46,957 bases of DNA from contig JAUCBJ010004499.1 of assembly GCA_032718475.1 (NCBI GenBank), forward strand, positions 1 to 46,957, written 5' to 3'. The translations under genes were made by a program, and so were the position numbers. Of this stretch, positions 1 through 10,899 are shown piece after piece (within the stretch, counting starts at the first letter, position 1; each line of letters opens with the position of its first letter). The notes beneath the pieces were generated by a model that saw nothing but the letters and a program-made list of their open reading frames with translations, had not been told where the DNA came from and ran no database searches. The DNA is from Nemertoderma westbladi (lineage: Eukaryota; Xenacoelomorpha; Nemertodermatida; Nemertodermatidae).

Positions 1-19
1 GGGGGGGGGGGGGGGGGGG
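1..19. repeat. poly-G tract at window edge
   Basis: A run of 19 G opens the window. Similar G/C homopolymers recur near 8.68, 9.70, 13.95, 34.6, 35.37, 37.28, 39.8 and 41.88 kb, several of them inside arms of inverted-repeat elements, so this may be the edge of another such element cut by the window. Confidence 0.9.
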
Positions 20-540
20 AGGTGGGTTTGGTACCGGTACTATTGTAATGCAATAGCTTAGTGCCCGGCTGCCCATTCCACAATAATACTGTAAGGCAAT
101 ACCGGTACTGATAGTAAATTACTATATACATGAAACGAAATTGAAATTTCTTTCGTTTCGTTTCGTTAGGCCAACCCTGCTAATATATATATATAATATG
201 TATATGATATTTTATACAAAATTGTTTGGAATTACAAAATAATGAGTGGCGTCGTGCAAGAAATCGCTATTACTTAAATACAAATGCGGGCGTTGCAAAG
301 GTGTAAACCAACAACCATTATTAGCACTAATTAATGGTAATCATAAATGAGTGTAAATGAACAGGTTACAGCGGAAGGTCATTTTAACCAAAACAATAAA
401 CGAGAGTCATTAGCACAGGTTTCAGTTTCAAATTCAGCTGTGGTTGTTGGATAACAGCGTGGCATTTGCTACTTTGCATTAATTAAAACTGTTTTATAAC
501 AAAAAAATTAAAATGAATGGATATCGCCCTGTTGTAATAC
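20..540. other. AT-rich non-coding stretch
   Basis: No open frame of interest. It holds one copy of the AACCAAAACAATAAAC repeat (listed separately) and scattered GTGTAAACCAACAACCA-like words also seen further right. Confidence 0.5.
361..410 (+). repeat. AACCAAAACAATAAAC family, copy 1
   Basis: A 50-bp block with GGTTACAGYGGAAGGT followed by AACCAAAACAATAAAC and GAGTC. Related blocks lie at 697, 3101 (inverted), 3573 (inverted), 6261 (inverted) and 10120. Confidence 0.7.
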
Positions 541-680
541 ACACAACTGCAAAATTAAAGGGTGTAAAAACGCCGACAATTGACAACCAACGCCGACAAT
601 CATCGTTAATATACAACTGCAAAATTAAAGGGTGTAAAAATGCCGACAACCGACAACCAACGCCGACAACCATTGTTAAA
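541..680 (+). repeat. 70-bp tandem duplication
   Basis: Two adjacent 70-bp units share ACAACTGCAAAATTAAAGGG and CGCCGACAA-rich ends. The words at 543 and 613 give the period of 70. The copies differ at a few bases. Confidence 0.85.
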
Positions 681-696
681 ACAAATTAATCGGATC

Positions 697-743
697 GGGT
701 TACAGTGGAAGGTTATTCTAACCAAAACAATAAACAAGAGTCG
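697..743 (+). repeat. AACCAAAACAATAAAC family, copy 2
   Basis: Same block as at 361-410: GGGTTACAGTGGAAGG, then CTAACCAAAACAATAAAC and AAGAGTC. Confidence 0.7.
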
Positions 744-1205
744 CGAACTCAGGATACATTTTCATACTTCCCATTGTTAGCAGTGGTTGTCGGCGTAGCG
801 TTTACACACAAAATTAAATGAACAATTATATATATACCGGAAATAAAAAATTACCAAAAAATATTTGTATAAACAATACCAATAATACCAATAAAAAAAA
901 CCAATACATATATCCTGCGGGGTTGATAAGCACATAATTGTGTTTCTTATTTAACTTTAGTAGTTATATCTAGGTAAGAGGTTGAACTAAGAAGTAAATT
1001 GAGATTAATTGGCATTTATTACAATAAATTATTACAAAACAAAAACATTACAGTACTATAAATTTAATTTAAATTTGTTGAAAATTACAAAACGTAAATT
1101 ACGTAAATTGCAAAAATTATTACTATATATTAATTTATTGCATTAGTGGCCGAGGATAATATTTCATTCGTAAAGTTGTCCCAGCAATAAAATTCGTAGG
1201 CGCAG
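744..1205. other. AT-rich non-coding stretch
   Basis: Short A/T runs and an inverted word (GGTTGTCGGCG at about 786) complementary to the CGCCGACAAC words of the 541-680 duplication. No gene seen. Confidence 0.4.
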
Positions 1206-1355
1206 TCAATAATTTGTACGTTCGTGTAGTCGATGCAGTGGTTAAACTCATTGCCACGATCAATAATTAGTACACGGCGTCGTCGCAGCGGTTAAACTCA
1301 TTTCCACGATCAATAATTCGTATGCGGCGTCGTCGCAGCGGTTAACCACAGTATG
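1206..1355 (+). repeat. three-copy 50-54 bp tandem repeat
   Basis: TCAATAATT starts units at 1206, 1260 and 1310. Each unit continues with a GTCGTCGCAGCGGTTAA-like word. The period is about 54 then 50 bp. Confidence 0.8.
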
Positions 1356-1358
1356 GTC

Positions 1359-1575
1359 GCGACCTGGGACCCAAACTGGAGCTTCAGAGTACCGTCCAAA
1401 ACATTTTCGCATAAAATTGTACCGTAAAATATCAAGGCCTGGGCACATTTTCGACGTTTGAAAGTAAGAGCCAATCAGGAGCCAGATATGGTGACCACGG
1501 TCTTGTCTCGACCTGAGACCCAGACTGCAGCTTCAGATTACCGGCCAAAACATATTCACATAATATTATATCAAA
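1359..1575 (+). repeat. imperfect direct duplication
   Basis: Two copies, about 1359-1430 and 1508-1575, share CGACCTGRGACCCARACTG, CAGCTTCAGA and CCAAAACAT. No coding frame accompanies them. Confidence 0.65.
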
Positions 1576-2210
1576 AAATGTTATTGCCTATAGGCAGGAC
1601 ACCTACCGGTACACGGTCAGTAATGATCATGTCCTGACTGCATGATTTCGGTCTGATGAAATTTTCTGTTGCATGCATCAGATACCCATCAATGGCCTCT
1701 AACCACCTTGATGGTCAAAATCCATTCCGTCAGATAGCCCTGGGTGAGGTATTGAAATAACGCAATTACATAGGCCTACAAGTTGGGAAACTTTTAACTG
1801 CACCAAACAACCGTAATTTAGGCATTCAGAGTGCGCCCGAACATGGGGAACATTATTGCCAACTTTGGGCATCTGCCTACAACGTTTTAAATAACTGCCA
1901 GAAAGCCTAAAGCGTCCCCTTACATCTGTACATGTCTTAAGAACAGACAAAAGGTACCCGGCTGCCCGGTACCGCGGCGCTGTACTGCTGTCTGGCTGTA
2001 CCGGATGTGGTTGTTCTAGGCAAGCAGTGCATACAGCTCGGACTTACAGTACCGATAGCAGACCCAGAGAACACCGGCACTGCAGACTATGATTAGCTAC
2101 ATACACACAGAGCTAGGTAGTAGCTACCGGCAGACCGGCATAGGTCAGTAGTATGAACACAGTTTTTGGAGCATACTACAACTGCTGACTTTTGCTGAAC
2201 CAGGCTGATC
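1576..2210. other. no recognisable feature
   Basis: Unique-looking sequence rich in TACCGGTA and TACAGTA words typical of this genome. Frames are short and non-coding in character. Confidence 0.4.
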
Positions 2211-2760
2211 AATCAGCTTATTAATAATTGCTGCCGGATTGGATAAATTATTAATTAATTTGGGAAACTTTACTAATTAGTAAAATCGTTAATTAGTTCG
2301 ATTCAAAAGATTTTAGAATAATTATTATTTGTAAAATAGTAAACCGCTTTGATACACCTTGTGAATAAGGATTTGGGGGCGGGGGGGACAAAGCCCCCCC
2401 GCCAATTAGGTAATTAAGTAATTAGTTAATTACTAATTAACGGTAGGAGATACGGCATCGGCGCCAGAGACTTTTTTGTGTAGAATAAAATTCCGAACAA
2501 CTTTGTGATGTTACGTTTTTTCATAGCTCTTAGTGTTTTCGAGTTACGACGCTAATTAGTTTTCGGCTAATTAGTACTAATTAACAGTAATAGGAGGGCC
2601 ATAGCGATGACTGAACTTTTTTTAGATCTTACCGAGATGAACAAAAAAAAACACCGTTGCTAGGGGAAAAACCAAATACTTTTTGAGAAAAATCAATTAG
2701 AAATCTTTAATCGCTAATTACTAATTAATTAATTAACAGATTTTTTCCACAAAAACTCCT
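2211..2760. repeat. TAATTAATTAG-rich degenerate repeats
   Basis: The TAATTAGTAATTAA words recur many times. Two diverged longer units start near CTAATTAACGGTAGGAGA (about 2435) and CTAATTAACAGTAATAGGAG (about 2577). It looks like an old AT-rich tandem array. Confidence 0.5.
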
Positions 2761-3100
2761 AGCTATCGCGCTAGGGCCATCTACCAGATCGCGCAAACAG
2801 AATCGTTCTAGCTTTTGCCATTCTCCTGGAAAAATCCTTTAAAAATCGACCTAAAAAAGATCAAAGCAAAGTGCCTACTTGACAAGGGGTTCGATATAAT
2901 GCTATCTTATGAGGTTTTACTTTGGTGTTTATGTTGGTTTGCTAAGTTCCGTTAAAAAGGCTGCATTATTTATTCCTCATAAGACTCTGTCGAGCCTTTG
3001 GCTCTCCAGTGGCAGCCAGACCATCGAGAGTAAACAAAATCAAACCCAATCAACTACAAATCAGATAGTAGCGCACATTGGCCCTAAGTGAAATAATGTA

Positions 3101-3142
3101 TAGTTTATTGCTTTGGTTAGAAAACACCGTCACTGTAACCTG
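3101..3142 (-). repeat. AACCAAAACAATAAAC family, copy 3
   Basis: Inverted copy: AGTTTATTGCTTTGGTTAG, then a CACTGTAACCTG end complementary to the CAGGTTACAG start of copy 1. Confidence 0.65.
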
Positions 3143-3572
3143 CTCCTTAATGTTATTAATTAATTTTCAAAACCTCTAAAATGTATTTTGTGTTTGCGGT
3201 CATTTTGCGCCATTGACTCCTACAAGTATATAACGATACTGAATTTTATTGAGTTCTACTGAGCCACTTACAGGGCATTTTAAATCGTCTATAAAATATT
3301 GGAAAGAGATCCGTAGATCACATTTTCAATTTTTTTATTAGCAATTTTTTTATTCAAATTTTCGCATAATTGATGTTCTAGAACATCCCGCGGCAAAGAT
3401 ATATATTTTTTTATGTTAGCTATTATTCTTGATCTAGCTAGCTAAAATTATTTTACTGAGCTACTGGGGAGGGGAGGGTGGCGGGATTAAGGAACCAGTG
3501 CTCAGAGGGGTGAGTACAAAAGAAAGACCCAATTATAAAGATCTGCATAATCTTGTAACGTGTGTTATCTTT

Positions 3573-3614
3573 CGTTTATTGTTTTGGTTCCACAATACAC
3601 CTCTGCAACCTGGC
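3573..3614 (-). repeat. AACCAAAACAATAAAC family, copy 4
   Basis: Inverted, more diverged copy: CGTTTATTGTTTTGGTT followed about 20 bp later by GCAACCTGG. Confidence 0.5.
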
Positions 3615-4797
3615 CCTTTACTTACCTGCTCCTTTAAATGGCAATGGGACCTGACCTAACGCTCTTTGGGATCTAACGCTCTTTGGGACCTAACGCGAAT
3701 TTACCTCTTTGTTTTGTACAGAACGGGCACTAAAGTGTCTTGTTTGTTTGTTTTGTACTCACACGTGCTCATACGTAATAAAAATAAATTAAATTGATCT
3801 TCCATTCACATATGATCATATGTAACTGATTGAACTGTTAGCTACCGGTAACTACTGAACTAACCATTCAGTTTAGAATAAATTTAACTTTAAATTATTA
3901 AAGTGGCCACTTAGTTAAGATAAAGTTAGTCACTTAGTTAGGCCACTTAGTGGTCATTTATCATAAATGAGCACTTAGTTTGAGAAACCGGGCCTATATC
4001 TCTAAAATATTGAAAAGACTCAGTCCAACTTGTCATGATCTGATAAGTCAAGATCAGGTAATTTATATATCACTGGGAAGGAAAAGGAAAACCGTGGAAT
4101 TAATTAATTATCAGGTAAAATGGTGGAACTCAATCAATAGTTTCCTCTTTTGTGTACTCCACACTGGGCTCTAACTGCTCAACAAGTATAAATCACTGGG
4201 TTCATTATGCCAAGTACATTGTACACATCTCGAACCAGACACTATATAATATTGGAGGTGTCTCATTGCTCCCCCATTAACTAGACACTTGATGAGAGCC
4301 GCCTCATATTTGCAGGATATTGCTTTCACCGTGAGCGCAGTGAGTGCACGTATTTCACCCTTTACTTATATTTACCCAATCAAACATCAAACCAAATCAT
4401 AATCCTAAGATTCCAAGGATTTAGAACGACTGGAAGTCCAACAGAATTCGTCGTAAACTTAAACTTCTAAATTTCTGATACGTTATTTTACAAGCTGGTA
4501 CACATGTGGTGTTTTCAAATGCAGTTAATTTAATTTATTTAAGATTATTTCAATTGCCTTTCATAACTATCTAACTCCCTAACCCCCCTGATGTCGAATT
4601 ATTCATTAAAACATGAAACTCAATGTAAAATATGAAATATTATTGTTTATATTCTATAAGGAAATATAAACCAGAACAGCAAACATACATCCGCCTCTAT
4701 ATAAAACAAACGACAACTGCCCACTGCCTATAATATTGTATATTGTGTAAAGTTGATTGGGAATGTGTACGTAATGAGGTTAGTTTGTGGGGCGAGC

Positions 4798-5268
4798 CAC
4801 GAAGTTGGCGGAGCCTTAGCGAATTGACACTGTTAGGGGGTGGGTCAATTTATGCAAATAGTTGTCGTCGTCGTCGTCGTCGTCGTTGTCGTCGTCGTCG
4901 TTGTCGTCGTCGTTACGATTTTGACATGCTAATAACTTTGTCGGATTTAAAGCTGCCAAGTTGAAAATTTGTAGGTATCAATATGAGCAAAAGTTGAGAT
5001 TTTTGAGAGACTTTCAGACACCATCAGTGCAATGGTCTCCCGCTAGAGGGCCACATGTCTAAACATTAAATGCCCTCCCATTTCTTTGCTTTTAATCCGT
5101 TTAAGCTGAAACTTGGCAGATATGTATTAGACCATTAGCTGTGACTTTCAAAGGAGGCGAATCCATCTGCAGTTCTCCAGTCTGCCGCTAGAGGGCCAAC
5201 GTGACTATTTGCATAAATTGACCTACCCCCTAACAGTGTCAATTCGCTAAGGCTCTGCCAACTTCGTG
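4798..5268. mobile_element. MITE-like inverted-repeat element, copy A
   Basis: Arms of about 65 bp, 4798-4862 and 5204-5268, are near-perfect inverted repeats. The left arm starts CACGAAGTTGG and ends TATGCAAATAGT. Similarity extends outward on both sides (GGGGCGAGC on the left, GCGCGAAGTCCCC on the right). The interior carries a GTC microsatellite and two GCCGCTAGAGGGCC-like words. No transposase frame is present, so it is non-autonomous. A second copy lies at about 46431-46840. Confidence 0.8.
4862..4915 (+). repeat. (GTC)n microsatellite
   Basis: About 18 GTC triplets interrupted twice by GTT, inside MITE copy A. In one frame it reads as poly-arginine, which is an artefact of the triplet and not a gene. 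Confidence 0.95.
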
Positions 5269-5344
5269 CTGCGCGAAGTCCCCACTTCGTGTAATATGGA
5301 GTGTTATCGGACTCTCGATTTCCATTGAGCTGATTGGGTAGGAA

Positions 5345-6115
5345 GATCTCAACCTTCAAGTAGCCGTAGTCGTGGGTCCCCGGCAGAACATCTAACTGAT
5401 CTTGACTTTGCTGATGATCTTGGTTTACTGTCAGAGACATTGGAGGAAGTATAGAGAGTTGTTATCTATGTAGCTTAGAGGAGGCTGCATACATTGTTGG
5501 CCTCTTAGTGGATAGCACAATGCACAAAGACCAAAATCATGACAGCAAACATGCGGACTCAGACCAGCAGAAAATCGATCGTGATTACATTAAGACATGT
5601 GTAGTAAGGTGTAGGTAAGACATGTGAAGGACTTCTGCTACCTTGGATCATCGGGTTCGGAGGTCTGGTGAAGAGTCTTTCGCAGAAGGAAAGCCGGGTC
5701 TGCCGTCCACAAGCTATCCATGATCTGGAAGAGTTGTGACATCTGATGCTCTTTAAATGTACTCCTTTTCCATGCAACAGTACGGAGCCTTTGCTTCTCT
5801 TTGGCAGCCCTTCTGTTCTCTAACTCATGAAGACACCAGGTCTCTGCATGGTAAATATACCAGGATGCGAGACGGGATGCACAACATTATCTATTATACA
5901 CACATAAGCATGAGGTGTTACACAGTAGGCCTAGACAGTACAGCTACGGTAACATCTCATTACCTAGTATCACACTGCAGAGACGCCGCCTGAAGCTTGC
6001 TGGGCAATGTTTTCTCTGGCCGGACAGACCCTTTTGCTGTGGCAGTCTCCAGTCTTGAGAATAGGGATGATATTTCTAGGTCCACCAAGTCTACACCTTA
6101 ATAAAGCCGATCATA
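5345..6115 (+). pseudogene. LINE reverse-transcriptase relic
   Basis: Degenerate plus-strand fragment of a non-LTR retrotransposon RT. At about 5389-5450 one frame reads HLTDLDFADDLGLLSETLEEV, containing the FADD catalytic box typical of LINE RTs. Further on, shifted frames give KTKIMTAN, a DFCYLGS-like motif at about 5630, and LTHEDTRSLHGKYTRM at about 5823-5867. The last is the kind of sequence found C-terminal to the RT. Near 5980 a RRRLKLAGQC stretch resembles the usual RxRLAGHC tail. Several stops and frameshifts make it dead. The left end abuts MITE copy A. The clade (RTE- or CR1-like) is uncertain. Confidence 0.7.
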
Positions 6116-6780
6116 TCGCATAAAGTGAGTTAATGACGCAAAATTACCGCATACACCAACTATGTGTTTAGTGGATTTAAAAATTTAATTTAAATTAATA
6201 TTAAAATTTTCTCATTTAAAACATTCAAGGGAAGAAGAAGGTTACAGTGGGTTGAAGATTGTTTATTGTTTTGGTTAGAAAAACAGTTACAATGAATACA
6301 GTATTTCTAACCAAAACATTTATCAAAAGTTTATTTCACAGCGACCAATTCAAATTGTGCTGGTGATTAGTTTTTCCATTTACGGTCATTTACCATCCAT
6401 TCATAATATCTTATAACTACTGTATTTACATCAATTGTTTAGACATTTATGTGCTTGTAGGCCTACAATATTAGGAGATTACAATACTTAGAGATGGAGG
6501 CGTTATCCATAGTGTATTCTTATACATTCGCAGGTCAACAATGACGTCCGCATTTGAATGAGTTACTCCCCCAAGAACGGTAACCCGCGTCCCATTCCTC
6601 TATCTCGTGCTCATAACAACCTGGCTTGACACCGGCCCCAACTATAGTTCGATGGCACTCCCATTCAAATATAACGTTCTGTATAATAAAAACAAACAAA
6701 CATCCAATTTAATACAGTATTTAGTAGGCTTATCGTATGTACAGTACTGTACATTAAATATGTACAAATAAAATGTTTAA
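6116..6780. other. AT-rich intergenic stretch
   Basis: No supported gene. It contains an inverted AACCAAAACAATAAAC-family copy and ATTTAAATTAA-type runs. Confidence 0.5.
6261..6291 (-). repeat. AACCAAAACAATAAAC family, copy 5
   Basis: Inverted copy: GTTTATTGTTTTGGTTAGAA followed by AACAGTTACA. A partial plus-oriented remnant (CTAACCAAAACATTTATC) follows at about 6308. Confidence 0.65.
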
Positions 6781-7197
6781 TAAATACAAATAACATTATT
6801 ATGGCATACATTTAGTATTAATATTCAATGCTTTTTTTCTCTATGTATTTATTTTCTCAATGTTTTTTCCTCAATATTTGATTTGCCGTACTATTTTTTC
6901 ACAATATCTGATTGGTGAAATCTAAAATAATTTTTCTCTAAATGTTTTTTTCTTAATGTATATATTTTCTCAATGTTTTTTCTCATTGTACTGTATTTAT
7001 TTTGTCAAAGTTATTTTTCTCAAATGTATTTAATATGTCAATGTTTTTTTCTCAATATCTGATTGGCCCAATCGCGTATTTTTATCTCAATATCTGATTG
7101 GCGGAGCCTTGCTTTTTTTTGTTCAATATCTGATTGGCTAAACCGTGAATTTTTTTTCGATATCTGATTGACTAATCCGTGTATTTTTTCTCAATAT

Positions 7198-8924
7198 CCC
7201 AGTTAAACATGAACTTATGTTTCATATGTGGTATATATATGTTGTATGGAATAGGTGTGTCTGGAAATTGGGTTTTTATGCTCATGTATGAATAATACAT
7301 GTCACACATGCGGTGATACATACACTTAGAAACTGTGTATCGCCATTTATGGTATTTATATGTTGCACATATGAATTTATCATAAATAAATGTGTGAGAA
7401 TGCGCATGTGAATAATATATGTCGAGCATATGTGAAATAGCCATAGCCAAGACTCTGAGTTAAATTTAAATCCATAAACTATTCAATTCGTAATTGTGTA
7501 ATCCAGTTCATGGATTTTATATGTTGCACACATGTTTGCCTTATGGTAATACAGGCCTTACAGTTACATGTACAGAAAAGAATAGCGATGCGGAATGCGG
7601 AATTAGGAATGCGGAATAGGATGCTGAAATTGTTGATGTCACTTCTCAGCTTTTTGCATAAGAACAAATATCGTTTCAATCAGCAGTATAATACGTTGAA
7701 TCTATATTTTTTATTATACTGTATTTTCAAAGTACCGACTATTTAACCATATAATGTATAATCAATACATAGGCCTGCTATAAGGTTTAAATGATCTGTG
7801 AAGGCTGTATGGACACTAAATTGAAGTAACCATAGTCGATCGTCCAATTGTTTTATTTATTGCATTTGAGGGCTGGTGGTGGGACACATTCTTAAAATGA
7901 TAGGCATTTCATAGTCTGATCCTGCAATCTTTCTTCTTAACCACGTCGTTGTCGCTTGTAGTTTAGCTAGTGAATCGCAAATTATTTTATATTTTACCCA
8001 TAACAGCATAATGCGTTGCAGAAACCTACCGCTTATCATACAGTCATAGTCCACTCAATTGTTCAGTGATGCAGTGTGTGACTTGCCTGCTTTCTGCCTT
8101 GCACTATGCACATTGTGCTGTGCATTTGCATTGTACAGTGCTGTATTAACAGAATTAGACAGTTAGTATGGCTGTATGGTGGTTTTCACTTGTCAGGTTG
8201 TGGTTGTGCATTGTCATATGCGCTGCTAAGTATCAGTAAGGGGTACAGACATAGACAGATAACATACATGCACTACCATCCGTAAGGTAGGCAGGCCTAT
8301 TGCAGTTCTTATCCTGTTAAAAAATTGAACATATGTTTCATATGTGGTATATATATGTTGTATGGAAAAGATGTCTTAAAATTAGATATAAAATATCATA
8401 TGAGCAATTATATGATCTTAGAATTAATTAATTTTCGAAGATTTATCAAAATGAATAATCTATTATAGCTGGAAATTAGATACATTAATTAAATCTAACT
8501 AATAGAATACGAATTTACGGATCATAACCAAAATCTATTAAGGATACTCTCATATCACTATGGATTAAATATTTTCATATATACTCCGATGCTTCCTTCT
8601 TTAATGTATAGGGTAGGTGTAGGGCCGTAGGATAGGGTGTAGGGATTGGATAGGATAAGGTACTGACTGAGGTAGGCTACCCCCCCCCCCCCCCCCCTCC
8701 GCCCCACCTCTCTATAGGAAATGCAGACCCACACCAGTGATTGGGGTCTCAGTTTAAATTTTTACTCTTTTTGTCGCACTTGTCACATAAAAAACATATG
8801 TGTATCACATGTGAACATTCCACATATGGATCACATTTCACAACACTAACATTTACATATATGTATCACATGTCGAATTATTTATGGCAACCATATATGA
8901 AATACATACTCATGTTTAACTGGG
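7198..8924. mobile_element. nested TIR element with 2-bp target duplication
   Basis: Termini are inverted: CCCAGTTAAACATGA at 7198 and its complement ending TCATGTTTAACTGGG at 8924. Weaker complementarity continues for about 35 bp. It interrupts one CAATATCTGATTGG unit of the host array: CAAT-AT-element-AT-CTGATTGG. The pre-insertion site is therefore known from neighbouring units, and the duplication is AT. The interior repeats ATATGTTTCATATGTGGTAT near 7217 and 8333 and is rich in ACATATG words. There is no long frame, so it is non-autonomous. Confidence 0.75.
8680..8697. repeat. poly-C tract
   Basis: Eighteen C inside the nested TIR element. Confidence 0.95.
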
Positions 8925-9700
8925 ATCTGATTGGCCGAGCCCTGCCTTTTTTTCTCAATATCTGATTGGCTAAACCGTGAATTTTTTCTCAATATCTGAT
9001 TAGTCGCACCTCCAGCTGTCATATTTTAGGTCCCTCTGACGCCTGTGCCGTACTACTGATAGCCTATGGCATAGGGTAAATCGCTAGCACATACAGTAGT
9101 GCAGTAGTGTAAGCTAGTAATGGGAGGACTGTCAGACAGACAGATTGTAGCCTACTGGTACCGGTAGCTTGCTATCAGCACAGCAGTGATCAGACTACAG
9201 TATGTGGGATGTATGCGGATTACAGTACTTTCATTAAACGAAAGGGTAAGCGAATAACAAACAGAGGGGTCTTCTGGTAAAATACGTAGAGAGAGATGGC
9301 AGAAGAACCTAAATGCTGACAGCGGGAGGTGCGACGAAAAAAACATTGCGAAGTTAAATACATTGAGAAAAAAATCATTAAGAAAATAAGTATATTGACG
9401 AAAAAACATTAAGAAAATAAATACATGGAGAAAAAAATCATTAAGAAAATAAATATATTGACGAAAAAACAATAAGAAAATAAATACATTGAGAAAAAAA
9501 AACAAAGAGAAAAAAATTATTTTAGATTTGACCAATCAGATATTGAGAAAAAAGGCATGGCCAATCAAAATATTACGAAAGAAAAACATTAAGAAAATAA
9601 ATACATTGAGGAAAAACCATTGGATATTAATACTAATGCCATAAATTATACTCATTATAATTATTTTTTTAGTAGGTCTACATACATAGGGGTAAAAAAA

Positions 9701-9721
9701 GGGGGGGGGGGGGGGGGGGGG
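9701..9721. repeat. poly-G tract
   Basis: About 20 G just right of the large inverted-repeat element. Confidence 0.95.
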
Positions 9722-9761
9722 AATTATTCAGTATGATAAACGCTATCTCACTCTTTTTATC

Positions 9762-9989
9762 TTAAAACGTCTTGGCAAATCGTATTGGCAACGTCTTACT
9801 AACAGTCGAGCAGCATGGCGTACAAGTTTCAGTCCTGCACCAACTTGCATCAAAATTATCTTCATGTCGTCTCTCCAAGAACCCATCAGCGACAGACTTG
9901 TCAACATCATGGAGAGGAACTTTTCCACCCACGGTCATCCAGATGTTTAACATAACGACAGATAATAGGCCTATCAACTTTAAGTACAT
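9762..9989 (-). CDS. possible small secreted cysteine-containing peptide precursor
   Basis: A 75-codon minus-strand frame starts at an ATG (9989). The N-terminus is hydrophobic (YLKLIGLLSVVMLNIWMTVGG) and looks like a signal peptide. A charged stretch follows with a dibasic RR near residue 43, then a C-terminal segment with four cysteines spaced C-x4-C-x2-CC. This layout fits a secreted peptide precursor, or a first exon of a larger secreted protein. I do not recognise the family. Against it: the frame is short, an overlapping plus-strand frame exists (9772-10005), and it lies among repeats. The name is inference only. Confidence 0.3.
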   Translation of the reverse strand: MYLKLIGLLSVVMLNIWMTVGGKVPLHDVDKSVADGFLERRHEDNFDASWCRTETCTPCCSTVSKTLPIRFAKTF

Positions 9990-10005
9990 TTTGTTCAATA
10001 ACTGA

Positions 10006-10883
10006 CTGTATTCGCGTTTTTTACACTATATTTGTAAACTACTTAAACTACCGCTACTCAAACTACTTAAACTTTGTAAACTACCGCTACTTAGGAAAAT
10101 GAAGGAATAGGGAAAGGAGCAGGATACAGTGGCACGGTATTCTAACCAAAATAATAAACTAAAGTCAATAGAACAGGCTACAGTTGTATTCTTGGGAGTA
10201 ATCAGCTGTTATTTGGGTCGAATTTCCCTTATAGAGGGGGATGCATTTTTATTGAGTCGAAAGTCCCCCTCCCTCTATCTGCTATTTTCACTATAGAGTG
10301 CGGGACGTGTACGTACACACAAAAACCGCTACACCGAATTTAGAAAATATCCCTATGACAGTTTGCTGATGGTTCGCAGTTATGACTCTCCCCAGTCATT
10401 TCGGTTAACCGTTAGCGAACCAAAGATAAATTAGATTCAATTTTCCTCCCAAGGACCAAGAAAATTAAATTTGAAAAAGAAAAGATATTTCTGATTATCC
10501 TACACCCCCAAAGCGCGGCACACCGCTTAAAACATTTTTCTTCATTTTTAAGTATTTCACCTTTGAAACTCAACCGCCATTTGTAATATAATAATAATTT
10601 GCTAAATTAAAATGTAATTTCATGCGATTTAATAAATAAATAATGTATAGTCTGTAAGTGTGACAAGTTGAGTTGAATTTGGTCCGCGTCTACTAACGCA
10701 TGAAACCATCTTACTACCAAAAAAATTCACCGGAAAGGGGATTGAACTCGGTACCTACTGTAGAGATTCCAAGTCCAAAACAACAATGAAAACATACAAA
10801 AAATTTAAAGTACCCTCCAACCAATAGGAAAAACCCTTCTACAACAATAAAATAACTTTTCTAGAGCAGTTTTTCCTGCCTGG
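10006..10883. other. intergenic stretch
   Basis: No supported gene. It contains one AACCAAAACAATAAAC-family copy and a short duplicated CTACTTAAACTACCGCTAC-like word at about 10038-10092. Confidence 0.5.
10120..10170 (+). repeat. AACCAAAACAATAAAC family, copy 6
   Basis: CAGGATACAGTGGCACGG, then CTAACCAAAATAATAAAC and AAAGTC, matching copies 1 and 2 with several changes. Confidence 0.65.
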
Positions 10884-10899
10884 GGGTCAGTGAGGTTAC

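Larger units (their letters stand above)
2761..4797. other. intergenic, with short repeats
   Basis: No supported gene. It contains two inverted AACCAAAACAATAAAC-family copies, a 2.5-fold repeat of CCTAACGCTCTTTGGGA at about 3655-3700, and repeated CACTTAGTTA words at about 3908-3985. Confidence 0.5.
6780..9665. mobile_element. large inverted-repeat element with CAATATCTGATTGG arrays
   Basis: The left arm (about 6780-7197, resuming at 8925-9002) is an array of TTTTTCTCAATATCTGATTGG-like and TGTATTTATTTTCTCAATG-like units. The right arm (about 9330-9665) carries the same units inverted, for example CCAATCAGATATTGAG at about 9532 and ATTAATACTAATGCCATAA near 9626, matching TTATGGCATACATTTAGTATTAAT at about 6799. 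The spacer 9003-9330 is unique. A separate element (7198-8924) has inserted in the left arm. No transposase is recognisable. Confidence 0.7.

Noticed and set aside
541-680. Possible CRISPR-like direct repeats
   Set aside because: Only two units, contiguous and diverged, in eukaryotic DNA; a simple tandem duplication.
4743-4964. Frame with a poly-arginine stretch
   Set aside because: Produced by the GTC microsatellite inside a MITE.
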